A DNA stretch of 64,000 bases. It comes from Thalassotalea litorea (lineage in GTDB: Bacteria > Pseudomonadota > Gammaproteobacteria > Enterobacterales > Alteromonadaceae). Of the stretch, positions 12,984-21,680 are shown piece by piece (position 1 is the stretch's first letter; every line of letters starts with the position of its first letter). The notes beneath the pieces are model-generated. The model saw only the letters and a program-made list of their open reading frames with translations, was not told where the DNA came from and ran no database searches. The stretch spans positions 1 through 64,000 of the forward strand of contig NZ_VCBC01000008.1 in the NCBI RefSeq assembly GCF_005843925.1, in the 5' to 3' direction. Made by a program: the position numbers and the translations under genes.

Positions 12984-13913
12984 ATGAGTAAAAGTAAAAG
13001 CAACGAAGCGGTAGTTGAAGACGTAGCCGAAATCAACAAAGCAAAGGAAGGCAAGATCGCTCCAGAAGAATCTGGCGCTAACTTAGACGCAACTCAGTTG
13101 TATCTTAGCGAAATTGGCTTTTCACCTTTATTGTCTGCAGAGGAAGAAGTGTATTTCTCTCGCAAGGCCCTAAAAGGTTGTGGAGCATCTCGAGCACGAA
13201 TGATCGAGAGTAACTTACGACTTGTCGTCAAAATCGCCCGACGATATAACAATCGTGGTTTACCCCTGTTAGATCTTATCGAAGAGGGTAACTTAGGTTT
13301 AATCCGAGCGGTCGAAAAATTCGACCCTGAACGTGGCTTCCGATTCTCGACCTACGCCACCTGGTGGATCCGCCAAACCATCGAACGTGCCATTATGAAC
13401 CAAACCCGCACGATTCGACTTCCCATCCATGTCGTCAAAGAACTCAACGTTTACCTGCGTGCAGCACGTGAACTGGTTCAAAAACTCGACCATGAACCCA
13501 CCGCCGAAGAAATTGCCACAAAATTAGATGTACCCGTGGCAGATGTGTCTAAAATGCTTAAACTCAATGAGCGCATAACTTCTGTCGATACCCCATTTGC
13601 TGGCGATTCGGAAAAAGCCTTATTAGATGTATTGGCCGATGAAAAAAGCCAGGGCCCGGAATCCGACCTTCAGGACAGCGATATTAAAGACAATATCGTA
13701 CACTGGCTGAACGAACTGAATTCTAAACAACGGGAAGTGCTCGCCCGCCGTTTCGGCTTGCTCGGTTATGAACCCGCAACCCTGGAAGATGTTGGCCACG
13801 AAATCGGTTTAACCCGCGAACGGGTTCGCCAAATCCAGGTCGAAGCATTAAAACGCTTACGCGATATCCTGTCTTCACAGAACTTGAGCATAGAAGCGCT
13901 CTTCCAAAACTAA
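12984..13913 (+). CDS. rpoS: RNA polymerase sigma factor RpoS
   Basis: Stationary-phase and general-stress sigma factor, 309 residues from the ATG at 12984, which has GGAG 7 bp upstream (a TTG three bases earlier is less likely). Region 1.2 is [21 protein letters not shown]; region 2 includes [31 protein letters not shown] and [17 protein letters not shown]; region 3 follows; region 4 ends with the helix-turn-helix [19 protein letters not shown]. It is a complete sigma-70 group 2 protein and is followed by a terminator. The usual neighbour mutS is absent; repeats and polysaccharide genes follow instead. Confidence 0.97.
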   Translation: MSKSKSNEAVVEDVAEINKAKEGKIAPEESGANLDATQLYLSEIGFSPLLSAEEEVYFSRKALKGCGASRARMIESNLRLVVKIARRYNNRGLPLLDLIEEGNLGLIRAVEKFDPERGFRFSTYATWWIRQTIERAIMNQTRTIRLPIHVVKELNVYLRAARELVQKLDHEPTAEEIATKLDVPVADVSKMLKLNERITSVDTPFAGDSEKALLDVLADEKSQGPESDLQDSDIKDNIVHWLNELNSKQREVLARRFGLLGYEPATLEDVGHEIGLTRERVRQIQVEALKRLRDILSSQNLSIEALFQN

Positions 13914-13929
13914 TGAAAACTAGTGATTG

Positions 13930-13957
13930 AAAAACCGGCTAATCGCCGGTTTTTTGC
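13930..13957 (+). terminator. Rho-independent terminator of rpoS
   Basis: AAAAACCGGC (13930-13939) pairs with GCCGGTTTTTT (from 13945) across a 5-nt loop and runs into a T tract. Confidence 0.9.
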
Positions 13958-13964
13958 TTTTTAG

Positions 13965-14440
13965 GGTACGCCAAAAAATAGGTTTTTGTCTCCGGGTACG
14001 TAACACAAGTGTTACTACGGGTACGCTGATAAATCAGCTTCGGGTTACGAGTTAAGAGCCGCTTTAACCCGCAACAATCTCCGATTGTGTCCCCGCAGAG
14101 GCTTTATGGTCTCGTACTCGAAACAACCTTTCGAAACCAAACTATGATTAATACACTCGAAGCGATGCTGTTTATCGCGTACCCGAAACAATCTCCGATT
14201 GTGTACCCGCAGAGGCTTTATGGCCTCGTACTCGAAACAATCTTTCGAAACCAAACTATGATTAATACACTCGAAGCGATGCTGTTTATCGCGTACCCGA
14301 AACAATCTTCGATTGTGTACCCGAAGAGGTCTTTACGGCCTCGTACTCGGAATGAATCTTTGATTCATGTACCCGAAGCAACGTTTTATGTTGCGTACTC
14401 AGCGAACCGAAATGGAATAAGGTTCGCGTTAAAAAAGGAC
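13965..14440. repeat. Family C hairpin array with a duplicated block of about 114 bp
   Basis: A run of at least ten hairpin cassettes separated by the linker GTACCCGAA or close variants. Stems recur in different orders: ACAATC...GATTGT, GAGGC...GCCTC, TGAATC...GATTCA, GCAACG...CGTTGC. A block of about 114 bp is directly duplicated (from about 14095 and again from about 14209). The last cassette (GCGAACC...GGTTCGC, about 14401-14428) ends directly before the ribosome binding site of the next gene. ORFs running through here are repeat-derived. Confidence 0.85.
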
Positions 14441-14445
14441 TTTTT

Positions 14446-14799
14446 ATGTACCATGAAAAACTAGCCATCTGGAAATTAAGCTGCGAACTATCTGTTGCAA
14501 CATACCATCAATCCAAATCGATTAATGACTTTGGCTTTAAAAATCAAATTACTCGTTCAGCTCTGTCTGTACCAAGCAATATAGCGGAGGGCATGGAACG
14601 CGACAGTCAGCAGGAAAAGTATCGATTTTTATCAATAGCAAAAGCATCCCTTGGAGAGTATAAAACTCAGCTAATCATTGGACAAAGAGTCGGTTTTCTT
14701 GAAGATAGCTTCGCAAAATCTTCAATCATTAAAGCTGATAAACTATCGAAAATGATAGGTAAATTGATGAAAAGCGTAAAAGAAAAATCGCAAACTTAG
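14446..14799 (+). CDS. Four-helix-bundle protein (23S rRNA IVP / Avd-like), copy 1
   Basis: A 117-residue protein of the four-helix-bundle family named after proteins encoded in 23S rRNA intervening sequences; the same fold is used by Avd, the accessory protein of diversity-generating retroelements. Signature: GFKNQITRSALSVPSNIAEG (about residues 28-47) and FLSIAKASLGEYKTQLIIG. The ATG at 14446 has AAGGAC upstream. It is 40-50% similar by eye to the copies at 39819 and 49608. It lies alone within the family C array. No reverse transcriptase or variable-repeat target was seen, so a retroelement role here is not supported. Confidence 0.88.
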   Translation: MYHEKLAIWKLSCELSVATYHQSKSINDFGFKNQITRSALSVPSNIAEGMERDSQQEKYRFLSIAKASLGEYKTQLIIGQRVGFLEDSFAKSSIIKADKLSKMIGKLMKSVKEKSQT

Positions 14800-14830
14800 G
14801 CAGAAAAATCACCTTGTCTTATTTATCTTT

Positions 14831-15175
14831 GGTACGCCAATAAACAGCATTGGCTCCGAGAACACAAAATCAAGATTTTGTTTCGGGTACGTAAAAATAA
14901 GATTTTTACTTCGGGTACGGGCAAACAGCGCCCTTCGAGTGAAAAGGTATGCCAATAAACGGCATTGGCTCCGGGAACACAAAATCAAGTTTTTGTTCCG
15001 GGTACGTAAAAATAAGATTTTTACTTCGGGTACGGGCAAACAGCGCCCTTCGAGTGAAAAGGTACGCCAATAAACGGCATTGGCTCCGGGAACACAAAAT
15101 CAAGATTTTGTTCGGGGTACGTAAAAATAAGATTTTTACTTCGGGTACGGGCAAACAGCGCCCTTCGAGTTAAGA
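14831..15175. repeat. Three tandem 115-bp repeats
   Basis: Three near-identical direct copies begin at 14831, 14946 and 15061. Each contains four family C cassettes, including AAAATC...GATTTT and AAAAAT...ATTTTT hairpins, and ends GGGCAAACAGCGCCCTTCGA. Copies differ at only a few positions. ORFs on both strands through this block are repeat translations. Confidence 0.93.
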
Positions 15176-15330
15176 GCCGCTCTAACTCGCAGCTGCGTTT
15201 TCCGCAGCGTACCCGAAATGAATCTCCGATTCATGTACCCGCAGAGGCCTTTACGGCCTCGTACCCGTAACAATCTCCGATTGTGTACCCGAAGCAACGT
15301 TTTCCGTTGCGTACCCCAACCAAATCAACC
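15176..15330. repeat. Family C hairpin array, continuation
   Basis: Five more cassettes with GTACCCGAA-type linkers: GCTGCG...CGCAGC, TGAATC...GATTCA, GAGGCC...GGCCTC, ACAATC...GATTGT and GCAACG...CGTTGC. The array ends at about 15315, leaving about 285 bp before the RfaH-like gene. Confidence 0.82.
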
Positions 15331-15517
15331 CCTTACTCCATACCTGATTTTTTTAGCTCTATAAATCATGAAAAAACCCTATTTATGCTTTGGATATTCT
15401 TCGTTAACTGGTAATCTATATTCGTTAATTTGTATTTCGCGGCGTAGCGATAAAGGCAATGTTGGATAAATGTGCAATTGTTGTCAGCAGGTTAACAAAA
15501 ACAAGGACGCAATAGCA

Positions 15518-15536
15518 GGTCAGTAGTTAACTGACC
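15518..15536. promoter_or_regulatory. Inverted repeat in the leader of the RfaH-like gene
   Basis: GGTCAGT (15518-15524) and ACTGACC (15530-15536) form a 7-bp inverted repeat about 65 bp before the start codon. It could be an operator or a leader hairpin. In the same leader, 15439-15450 (GCGGCGTAGCGA) resembles an ops core but imperfectly. Confidence 0.3.
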
Positions 15537-15601
15537 CAATGGATTAAAATAATAAACGTTGGCGACTTTTTAATAGGTCTTCAAGCCAAGCTGAGTGCAG
15601 T

Positions 15602-16138
15602 ATGTCAAATGCAGTAAAATCGACGAAGAAGTGGTATGTAATTACTTCAAAGCCCAGGGAAGAGCGCAGAGCGTTTGATAATCTGGCAAGTCAGGGTATC
15701 GATGTATTTTACCCGAAAATTTCTGCAGTAAAAAAACGACAGGGAGTTAAGTCGGTTTCCATTGAACCTCTTTTCCCCAATTACCTTTTCGTAAAACTGG
15801 ATTCAGAAACAACAAATTTTAATGCGATTCGCTCAACCCGTGGGGTAGCGAATTTTGTTCGTTTTGGCGCCAATATGGCTACCGTAAACGAACCGTTAAT
15901 TGAACAATTAAAACAAGATACGGAAATAACCGGCGATTCAGACCAGCTACCAAGCTTAGCGGATCTGGAAAATTATCACCGGGGTGATGCGCTAATAGTC
16001 ACCAATGGGCCGTTTAAAGGCCTGTCCGCAATTTATAAATCGTCTGACGGCCTGGAACGTTCAATCATTTTATTGAACATGCTTGGCCAACAGAACGAGG
16101 TCGCGGTTTCAAATCAAGACATTGATAAAGAAGCTTGA
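15602..16138 (+). CDS. rfaH: RfaH/NusG-family transcription antiterminator
   Basis: A 178-residue specialised NusG paralogue. The N-terminal NGN domain (about residues 9-110) begins KKWYVITSKPREERRAFDNL and contains EPLFPNYLFVKL and STRGVANFVRFG; the C-terminal KOW domain (about 125-172) includes RGDALIVTNGPFKGLSAIY. RfaH binds RNA polymerase paused at an ops element and suppresses termination in long surface-polysaccharide operons. Its place directly upstream of a polysaccharide locus, with an ops-like element 300 bp downstream and another at 57150, fits that role. Whether it is the cell's main RfaH or a locus-specific paralogue cannot be decided here. Confidence 0.9.
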   Translation: MSNAVKSTKKWYVITSKPREERRAFDNLASQGIDVFYPKISAVKKRQGVKSVSIEPLFPNYLFVKLDSETTNFNAIRSTRGVANFVRFGANMATVNEPLIEQLKQDTEITGDSDQLPSLADLENYHRGDALIVTNGPFKGLSAIYKSSDGLERSIILLNMLGQQNEVAVSNQDIDKEA

Positions 16139-16149
16139 TTGAAATAACG

Positions 16150-16360
16150 ACGGTACGCAACATAGCGTTGGGGTCAGATCTTTAGCTCTGACCCCAAAGC
16201 GGTTGCTCCGAGTACGCGATTAAAAAACATCGCTCCGAGTACGTAACAAACAACGTTACTCCGGGTACGAGACAGACAACGTCTCTTCGAGTTAAGAGCC
16301 GTTTTTACCTGAAGCTGATTCATGTACCCGAAGGGGCGTTGTTGGCCCCGTACTAAAAAT
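16150..16360. repeat. Family C array and GGGGTCAGA palindrome
   Basis: A perfect 11-bp inverted repeat TTGGGGTCAGA (16168-16178) / TCTGACCCCAA (16187-16197), followed by family C cassettes with CGAGTACG and GGGTACG linkers up to about 16355. The palindrome has no T run, so it is not a classical terminator. Confidence 0.75.
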
Positions 16361-16410
16361 TCGAAGTTATTAGAAATTTCGAATCAAAATTTTAAAAAAC
16401 ACGAATTTTT

Positions 16411-16450
16411 TGCCTTTAGGAGCCAAACCTATGGGCGGAAGCGTGGCTAA
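16411..16450 (+). promoter_or_regulatory. JUMPstart/ops-like element, locus 1
   Basis: The stretch GGAGCCAAACCTATGGGC continues into the ops-like core GGCGGAAGCGTG (16434-16445), one base from the E. coli ops core GGCGGTAGCGTG. A near-identical element is at 57128-57166 before wza. Directly after it, AAACGATGAGC (16449-16459) / GCTCATCGTTT (16465-16475) forms a perfect 11-bp hairpin. The following 270 nt to wzc form a long untranslated leader with no gene. Confidence 0.8.
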
Positions 16451-16744
16451 ACGATGAGCATGCAGCTCATCGTTTGTTGAAGAGGTAAGCTGTGCTGGTG
16501 GGAGAGGTAAGCTAAAATTGGTTATGGCCATGGATTGGCCGGTAGACCGATAATGCAGGGAGCATTTTCGGTGGAAGATTTAAGAGGTTGTGGTGGTTTA
16601 TACTTCCACTCCCAGCTTCCACCTTAACCTTCTCTGAGCTAAGCAACGCTCAGTTCAGAGTATAGGATTGCTGGTGTTTACTTCCACCTCCACCTTATCA
16701 CTTATTAAGTTTTTAAATTTCGCCCCCAGAATAAGAAATTAAAC

Positions 16745-19081
16745 ATGACTAATAAAAACACACCAGTGTCAGCACCTGTTGCTGATTCTGACGAAATCGA
16801 TTTAACCCGCCTATTTGGCCTGCTGCTCGATAAAAAATTGTTTATCGTTGCAGTAACCGCCATGTTCACCTTGATGGGTGTAACTTATGCCCTCCTGGCT
16901 ACTCCCGTCTATAAAGCCGATGCGTTGATCCAAATTGAACAGAAAAATGCCGGTTTACCAGGCCTTGATGAGCTGGGCGAAATGTTTGCCAGCGACAGCG
17001 AAGCCGTGACCGAGATTGAGCTATTAAAATCTCGCATGGTAATGGGAAAAGTGGTTGATGATCTCAAACTGACTAATGTGGTAACGCCAAATTACTTCGG
17101 GAATAATGGCAATTTGGGGCGATTTTTCGCTCGTCGTTATCAAAAGTTAGCGGATAATGATTTTAACCAGCCTTGGCTGGCCAGTGTTACCTCTGAGCAC
17201 TACGCCTGGGGCGGCGAAGTGATCAACGTCGCTAACTTTTCGGTACCACGCGCATTTGAAGGTCAAAATTTTATTATCACCAGCCTTGGCGGTGAAGAGT
17301 ATCAGTTATCCTTAGCGGACACACCGGAAAAGGTGTTGGTTAAAGGCCGGGTGAATGAACTGGCGATAGTCGATAATTTACGCGCCGGTGAGATCCGTTT
17401 GTTAATTACTGATTTACTGGCAATGCCCAATACCCAGTTTAATCTGGTAAAAAGGTCGCGCAGTGACGCTATTCAAACCTTGCAGTCGAGCCTGTCGGTG
17501 TCAGAAAAGGGCAAAAGCTCGGGCATTTTATTCCTGACCTTAGAAGGCACAGATAAAACTGCCACCGAATTACAGCTTGATGCGATTACCCACTCTTATG
17601 TGTTGCAAAATGTCGAGCGTATGTCGGCAGAAGTGCAAAACTCCATCCAATTCTTGGAAAAAGAATTACCGCAAATTAAAAGTCAGTTAGAGGCCGCAGA
17701 AGCGTTACTGAATAATTTCCGTCTTGAAAACCAGTCCGTAGATTTGTCTTTAGAAACCCAATCGATTCTGAAACAAATCGTCGATCTTGATACCCGCATT
17801 CACGAGTTATCCTTTAAAGAAACAGAAATTTCTCAGCGCTATACCAAAGAGCATCCAAGCTATGTATCGTTAATCAAGAAAAAGAACGATTTGCTTGAAC
17901 AAAAAGCCCTGCTTGGCAACAGCGTGAAAAACCTGCCATCCACCCAACAACAAATTCTGCGCTTAACTCGCGATGTGGAAGTTAACCAGCAAATCTATTT
18001 AGCCTTGTTAAACAATGTTCAGCAGTTAAATGTTGCCAAAGCCGGTACCGTCGGTAACGTGCGTGTTGTTGACCAGGCACAGGTTGCAAAAATTGCCGTT
18101 AAACCGAAAAAACCGTTAATCGTTGTGTTCGCAACTATGCTAGGCGGCATGTTTGCCGTCGCTATCGTATTATTGCGTGCGGCGTTTAATCGCGGCATCA
18201 CTAATCCTAAAGATTTTGAAGATATTGGGTTAACCTTATACGCCACAATACCGGTCAGTGACGTGCAGGATGCCTTTAACAAAAAACGCGAACGTGTCAC
18301 TAAACTACAAGCGAAGCTTCGCAAATACAGGCCAAAATCTAAAAAGGCGACTACGGAAAGCAAAATTGACCCGACAACCAATCGTCGCAAAGATCATGAA
18401 TTGCTACTTGCCAAAGAAAACCCGACCGATTTAGCCGTAGAGGCAATCCGTAGCCTTCGCACCTCTTTACACTTTGCTATGTTAGAAGCAAAAAACAATG
18501 TAGTGATGATCTCCGGTGCTAGCCCGGAAGTTGGCAAGTCATTTGTCAGCGCTAATCTGGCAACCGTTATTGCGCAAAGTGGCAAAAAAGTTCTAATTGT
18601 CGATGCAGATATGCGTCGTGGGTATTTGCAAAAAATGTTTGATATGGCCTGGGATAATGGCCTGTCCGATCATCTATCTCATAAATTAAGCTTTGAACAA
18701 GCTATCAAATCTACCGATATTGAAAACCTGGATATCGTGACTCGTGGCGAAATTCCGCCCAATCCTTCCGAGCTGTTAATGAGCGAAAAGTTCGAACAGT
18801 TCGTGAAACAGGCATCTGAAAACTACGATATAGTGTTAATTGATACTCCACCGATTATGGCGGTAACCGACCCTGCGGTTGTTGGTAACCATGCCGGCAC
18901 TTCATTTATGCTCACCCGTTATGATATCAGCACCTTAAAAGAAATCGGTGCTGCCCTGGAGCGCTTCGAGCTTAATGGTGTGGAAATCAAAGGCGTGATC
19001 TTTAATGCATTGGAAGCTAAGGCCAATTCGTATTATTCCGATTATGGGTATTACCAGTATCAATATAATGAACCTTCTTAA
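16745..19081 (+). CDS. wzc: Polysaccharide co-polymerase and tyrosine autokinase Wzc, locus 1
   Basis: Inner-membrane BY-kinase that controls chain length and export of capsule or exopolysaccharide. It has 778 residues: an N-terminal Wzz domain with membrane segments at about 34-54 and 457-480, a long periplasmic coiled-coil region, then a cytosolic kinase domain. Kinase motifs are Walker A GASPEVGKSF (about 590-599), Walker A' VLIVDADMR (about 616-624), and Walker B VLIDTPP (about 696-703). The C-terminal tail has seven tyrosines (YYSDYGYYQYQY), the usual autophosphorylation cluster. No wza or wzb is adjacent; they may be supplied by the locus at 57 kb. It is the first structural gene after the ops-like leader. 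Confidence 0.96.
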   Translation: MTNKNTPVSAPVADSDEIDLTRLFGLLLDKKLFIVAVTAMFTLMGVTYALLATPVYKADALIQIEQKNAGLPGLDELGEMFASDSEAVTEIELLKSRMVMGKVVDDLKLTNVVTPNYFGNNGNLGRFFARRYQKLADNDFNQPWLASVTSEHYAWGGEVINVANFSVPRAFEGQNFIITSLGGEEYQLSLADTPEKVLVKGRVNELAIVDNLRAGEIRLLITDLLAMPNTQFNLVKRSRSDAIQTLQSSLSVSEKGKSSGILFLTLEGTDKTATELQLDAITHSYVLQNVERMSAEVQNSIQFLEKELPQIKSQLEAAEALLNNFRLENQSVDLSLETQSILKQIVDLDTRIHELSFKETEISQRYTKEHPSYVSLIKKKNDLLEQKALLGNSVKNLPSTQQQILRLTRDVEVNQQIYLALLNNVQQLNVAKAGTVGNVRVVDQAQVAKIAVKPKKPLIVVFATMLGGMFAVAIVLLRAAFNRGITNPKDFEDIGLTLYATIPVSDVQDAFNKKRERVTKLQAKLRKYRPKSKKATTESKIDPTTNRRKDHELLLAKENPTDLAVEAIRSLRTSLHFAMLEAKNNVVMISGASPEVGKSFVSANLATVIAQSGKKVLIVDADMRRGYLQKMFDMAWDNGLSDHLSHKLSFEQAIKSTDIENLDIVTRGEIPPNPSELLMSEKFEQFVKQASENYDIVLIDTPPIMAVTDPAVVGNHAGTSFMLTRYDISTLKEIGAALERFELNGVEIKGVIFNALEAKANSYYSDYGYYQYQYNEPS

Positions 19082-19356
19082 ACCGATGTCAAATAAACAC
19101 CATAAAGTTGCTTTTCAAAACTCTACTATTTAGATGGATATTTTAACTAAGTAACAACGGGTTAAAGTTATTTGTGCAGTTCTAATATTTGCTAGGTTTA
19201 ATCAACGAGAATAAAAAGCTAACCGTTTAGGTTAAAGAAAGGGTAGTTTAAATCTTAGGTGGCTTTTTGAAAAAGGGTGTGTTTTGTTGCAACGACTAGG
19301 AAACAAATGCATAACTTGGAATATCTGCGACTAATAGCCTGTCTGTATAAAATCAT

Positions 19357-20934
19357 ATGACAACTATATCAACTACAAGCCATAAAGGTAAGGAAAACGC
19401 AAAACGCGTGGCTAAAAATACCGGGTTTCTCTATATCCGTATGGCTATTACCGTATTTATTTCTTTATATGTTACAAGGCTTTTACTGGCTAGCTTAGGA
19501 ACAGAAGACTTTGGTATTTATAATTTAGTTGCAGGCATAGTTGCAATGCTTGTGTTTCTAAATGCAGCTATGGCTGCTGCATCTCAGCGTTTTATGTCAT
19601 ATGCGCATGGGCAGGGGGGGGGGAAGCTAAAAAGTATATTCAATGTAAGTCTTCTGCTTCACTTTATTATTGGAATAGTTGTGTGCCTTCTATTAGAGTT
19701 CGTTGGTTACTTTCTTTTTGAAAGCGTTTTAAATATTCCTGAAGAAAGATTACAAGCTGCAAAATATGTATTTCAATTTATGGTGACTAGTACATTTTTC
19801 ACTATCATTTGCGTACCCTATGATGCACTAATAAATGCTCGAGAAAATATGTTGTTTGTAGCCATCTCCGGAGTGCTAGAAAGTTTCTTTAAGTTAGGTG
19901 TTGCAATTTATATCACATATACTGATTTTGATAAACTGATTACTTTTGGTCTATTAATGGCGTTATTGGCTATTTTAATGCTGTGTATAAAATGGGTTTA
20001 TTGCCACAAAAATTACATCGAAGCCGAAGTTAATTTCAAAAAATATCTTGACCGTAAATTATTCTACGAAATGGGCGGCTTTGCATCATGGTCATTTCTT
20101 GGTGCCTCGAGTAGTATGTTAACAATGTATGGTCAAGGCATTCTCCTGAATGTGTTTTTCGGATCAATAGTTAATGCAGCTCAAGGAGTTGCAAACCAAG
20201 TTAGTGGACAACTTGGTGCATTAAGCACAACTATGTTAAAGGCTTTAACCCCTATGATTGTTCGTAGTGAGGGGGAGGGAGATCGAAGAGTAATGCTTGA
20301 AGCCACTATGATGGGAAGTAAACTATCTTTCTTTCTTATAGCTCTTTTGTATATTCCTATAATGTTGGAAATGTCATATTTATTTAGTATTTGGCTAGTT
20401 GAGGTTCCCAAGTTTTTAATAACTTTTTGTTATTTACTGCTTCTGCAAAATCTGGTTAGGCAATTTTTTATACCTTTAGAGGTTGGGATTTCAGCTGTCG
20501 GGCACATTAAAAGCTTCCAATTAGTTTTCTCATTTATAAATATATTTCCTTTGTTTATTGCTTGGGGGTTATTTGCTTTAGGGTACCCCCCCCACTTCAT
20601 TTATATCACCATGATAGGTAGGGCAATTGTCCTTGGTGTAAATGCATTATATTTTTCAAAGAATAAATTCGGATTGAATATTGTTTTTTTTATTAAGAAT
20701 AACATAATTAGAGGGGGAGGGGCTTTTGCATTAATTTATTTATTATTATATTTTATGACTTCTAATATAGTTGATGAACAAATAAAGTTACTTGTTCTGG
20801 CTCTTGCTTATATACCTGTGTTTACATTAGTGCTTGTTTTTATTGGTTTCAATACTTATGAAAGGAATACTTTAAAAGGTTTTATCATCAAATATTATCA
20901 CTCTAAATTTAATAATAAGGTAAAGTTTAGTTAA
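19357..20934 (+). CDS. wzx: Wzx-type flippase (polysaccharide transport protein), locus 1
   Basis: A 525-residue membrane protein of the MATE-like MOP superfamily with about twelve to fourteen hydrophobic segments, predicted to flip undecaprenyl-linked repeat units across the inner membrane. The N-terminal half includes VTRLLLASLGTEDFGIYNLV and AAASQRFMSYAHGQ, typical of the Wzx-type family. The frame contains a run of ten G (19614-19623) within the codons of residues 88-91 and a run of eight C at 20586-20593, either of which would shift the frame if it changed by one base. Codon use becomes markedly AT-rich from here to about 33.9 kb. It overlaps the next gene by 1 bp. Confidence 0.88.
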   Translation: MTTISTTSHKGKENAKRVAKNTGFLYIRMAITVFISLYVTRLLLASLGTEDFGIYNLVAGIVAMLVFLNAAMAAASQRFMSYAHGQGGGKLKSIFNVSLLLHFIIGIVVCLLLEFVGYFLFESVLNIPEERLQAAKYVFQFMVTSTFFTIICVPYDALINARENMLFVAISGVLESFFKLGVAIYITYTDFDKLITFGLLMALLAILMLCIKWVYCHKNYIEAEVNFKKYLDRKLFYEMGGFASWSFLGASSSMLTMYGQGILLNVFFGSIVNAAQGVANQVSGQLGALSTTMLKALTPMIVRSEGEGDRRVMLEATMMGSKLSFFLIALLYIPIMLEMSYLFSIWLVEVPKFLITFCYLLLLQNLVRQFFIPLEVGISAVGHIKSFQLVFSFINIFPLFIAWGLFALGYPPHFIYITMIGRAIVLGVNALYFSKNKFGLNIVFFIKNNIIRGGGAFALIYLLLYFMTSNIVDEQIKLLVLALAYIPVFTLVLVFIGFNTYERNTLKGFIIKYYHSKFNNKVKFS

Positions 20935-21638
20935 TGAGTACCTATAATGTTCCCTGGAAAAACTCGAAACTCAAAGAAGTATTCTCATATCGACTTTGGG
21001 ATTCATTAAGTATTATTAAACAGGCGAAAAAGAAAAAGCACCTTCTGAATCAATTGAAAGAAGAAAAAAACATAATTTTAGTGCACATCCCGAAAACAGC
21101 AGGTGTTTCAATAATCACAGCGTACAGAGATTCTTTTGCTGAAGCTAGGCATACTACAGCGTTACATTATAAGTGTTTGTTAGCTAATGATTTTTGTAAG
21201 TTTAAAACGTTTTCGATAGTGAGGAATCCATGGGCTAGATTGTTATCGGCCTATAACTTTTTAATGCAAGGAGGGTTGACTGTTGACGATCGTAATATGG
21301 GCGCAGTTCTAAACAGGGAGTGTAATACTTTCGATGAATTCATTAAAAATTGGTTACCTCGCCATAGTGTATATTCTTTTACACATTTTATACCCCAAAA
21401 TGAATTTGTATGTGGTTTTGGCGATAAGATAATTGTAGACGAAATTGTTAAACTAGAATCTCTAGATAGTGACTGGGTACAAGTAACTCAAAGGCTAGGT
21501 TTACCATACAGAAGGCTTGCTAAGGAAAATTCAACTAAGCTCGAAAAAAACTATAGCGATTTTTATGATGACGAGTCGAAAGAGATTGTAGCCGAGTTAT
21601 ATAAAAAAGATATTGTATTATTTGATTATGACTTTTAA
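20934..21638 (+). CDS. Sulfotransferase family protein
   Basis: A 234-residue PAPS-dependent sulfotransferase-like protein. The 5'-phosphosulfate loop is HIPKTAGVSI (residues 51-60) and the 3'-phosphate site is FSIVRNPWARLLSAYNF (about 93-109), the pattern of the carbohydrate sulfotransferase family 2 (PF03567). It probably adds sulfate to a sugar of the exopolysaccharide. It starts on the last base of the wzx stop codon, so it is co-translated with the flippase. Confidence 0.85.
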   Translation: MSTYNVPWKNSKLKEVFSYRLWDSLSIIKQAKKKKHLLNQLKEEKNIILVHIPKTAGVSIITAYRDSFAEARHTTALHYKCLLANDFCKFKTFSIVRNPWARLLSAYNFLMQGGLTVDDRNMGAVLNRECNTFDEFIKNWLPRHSVYSFTHFIPQNEFVCGFGDKIIVDEIVKLESLDSDWVQVTQRLGLPYRRLAKENSTKLEKNYSDFYDDESKEIVAELYKKDIVLFDYDF

Positions 21639-21680
21639 CAGTTTAACGGTTATCAATAAAAACGATGAGGAAAGAATTAT

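Noticed and set aside
14087..14464. ORF at 14087-14464 and its minus-strand partners
   Set aside because: The frame runs through duplicated family C repeats and overlaps the start of the four-helix-bundle gene; the protein repeats itself with the DNA.
14446..14799. Diversity-generating retroelement, suggested by the Avd-like fold
   Set aside because: No reverse transcriptase, template repeat or C-type lectin target is visible nearby, and two further copies are equally isolated.
13965..15330. Possible CRISPR array because of regular repeats with variable inserts
   Set aside because: The variable parts are themselves palindromic and recur, the period is irregular, and no cas gene is present. 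Better explained as hairpin cassette arrays.
16168..16197. GGGGTCAGA palindrome as terminator of the RfaH-like gene
   Set aside because: A strong stem but no T run; it matches repeats near 46.4 kb, so it is listed as a repeat.
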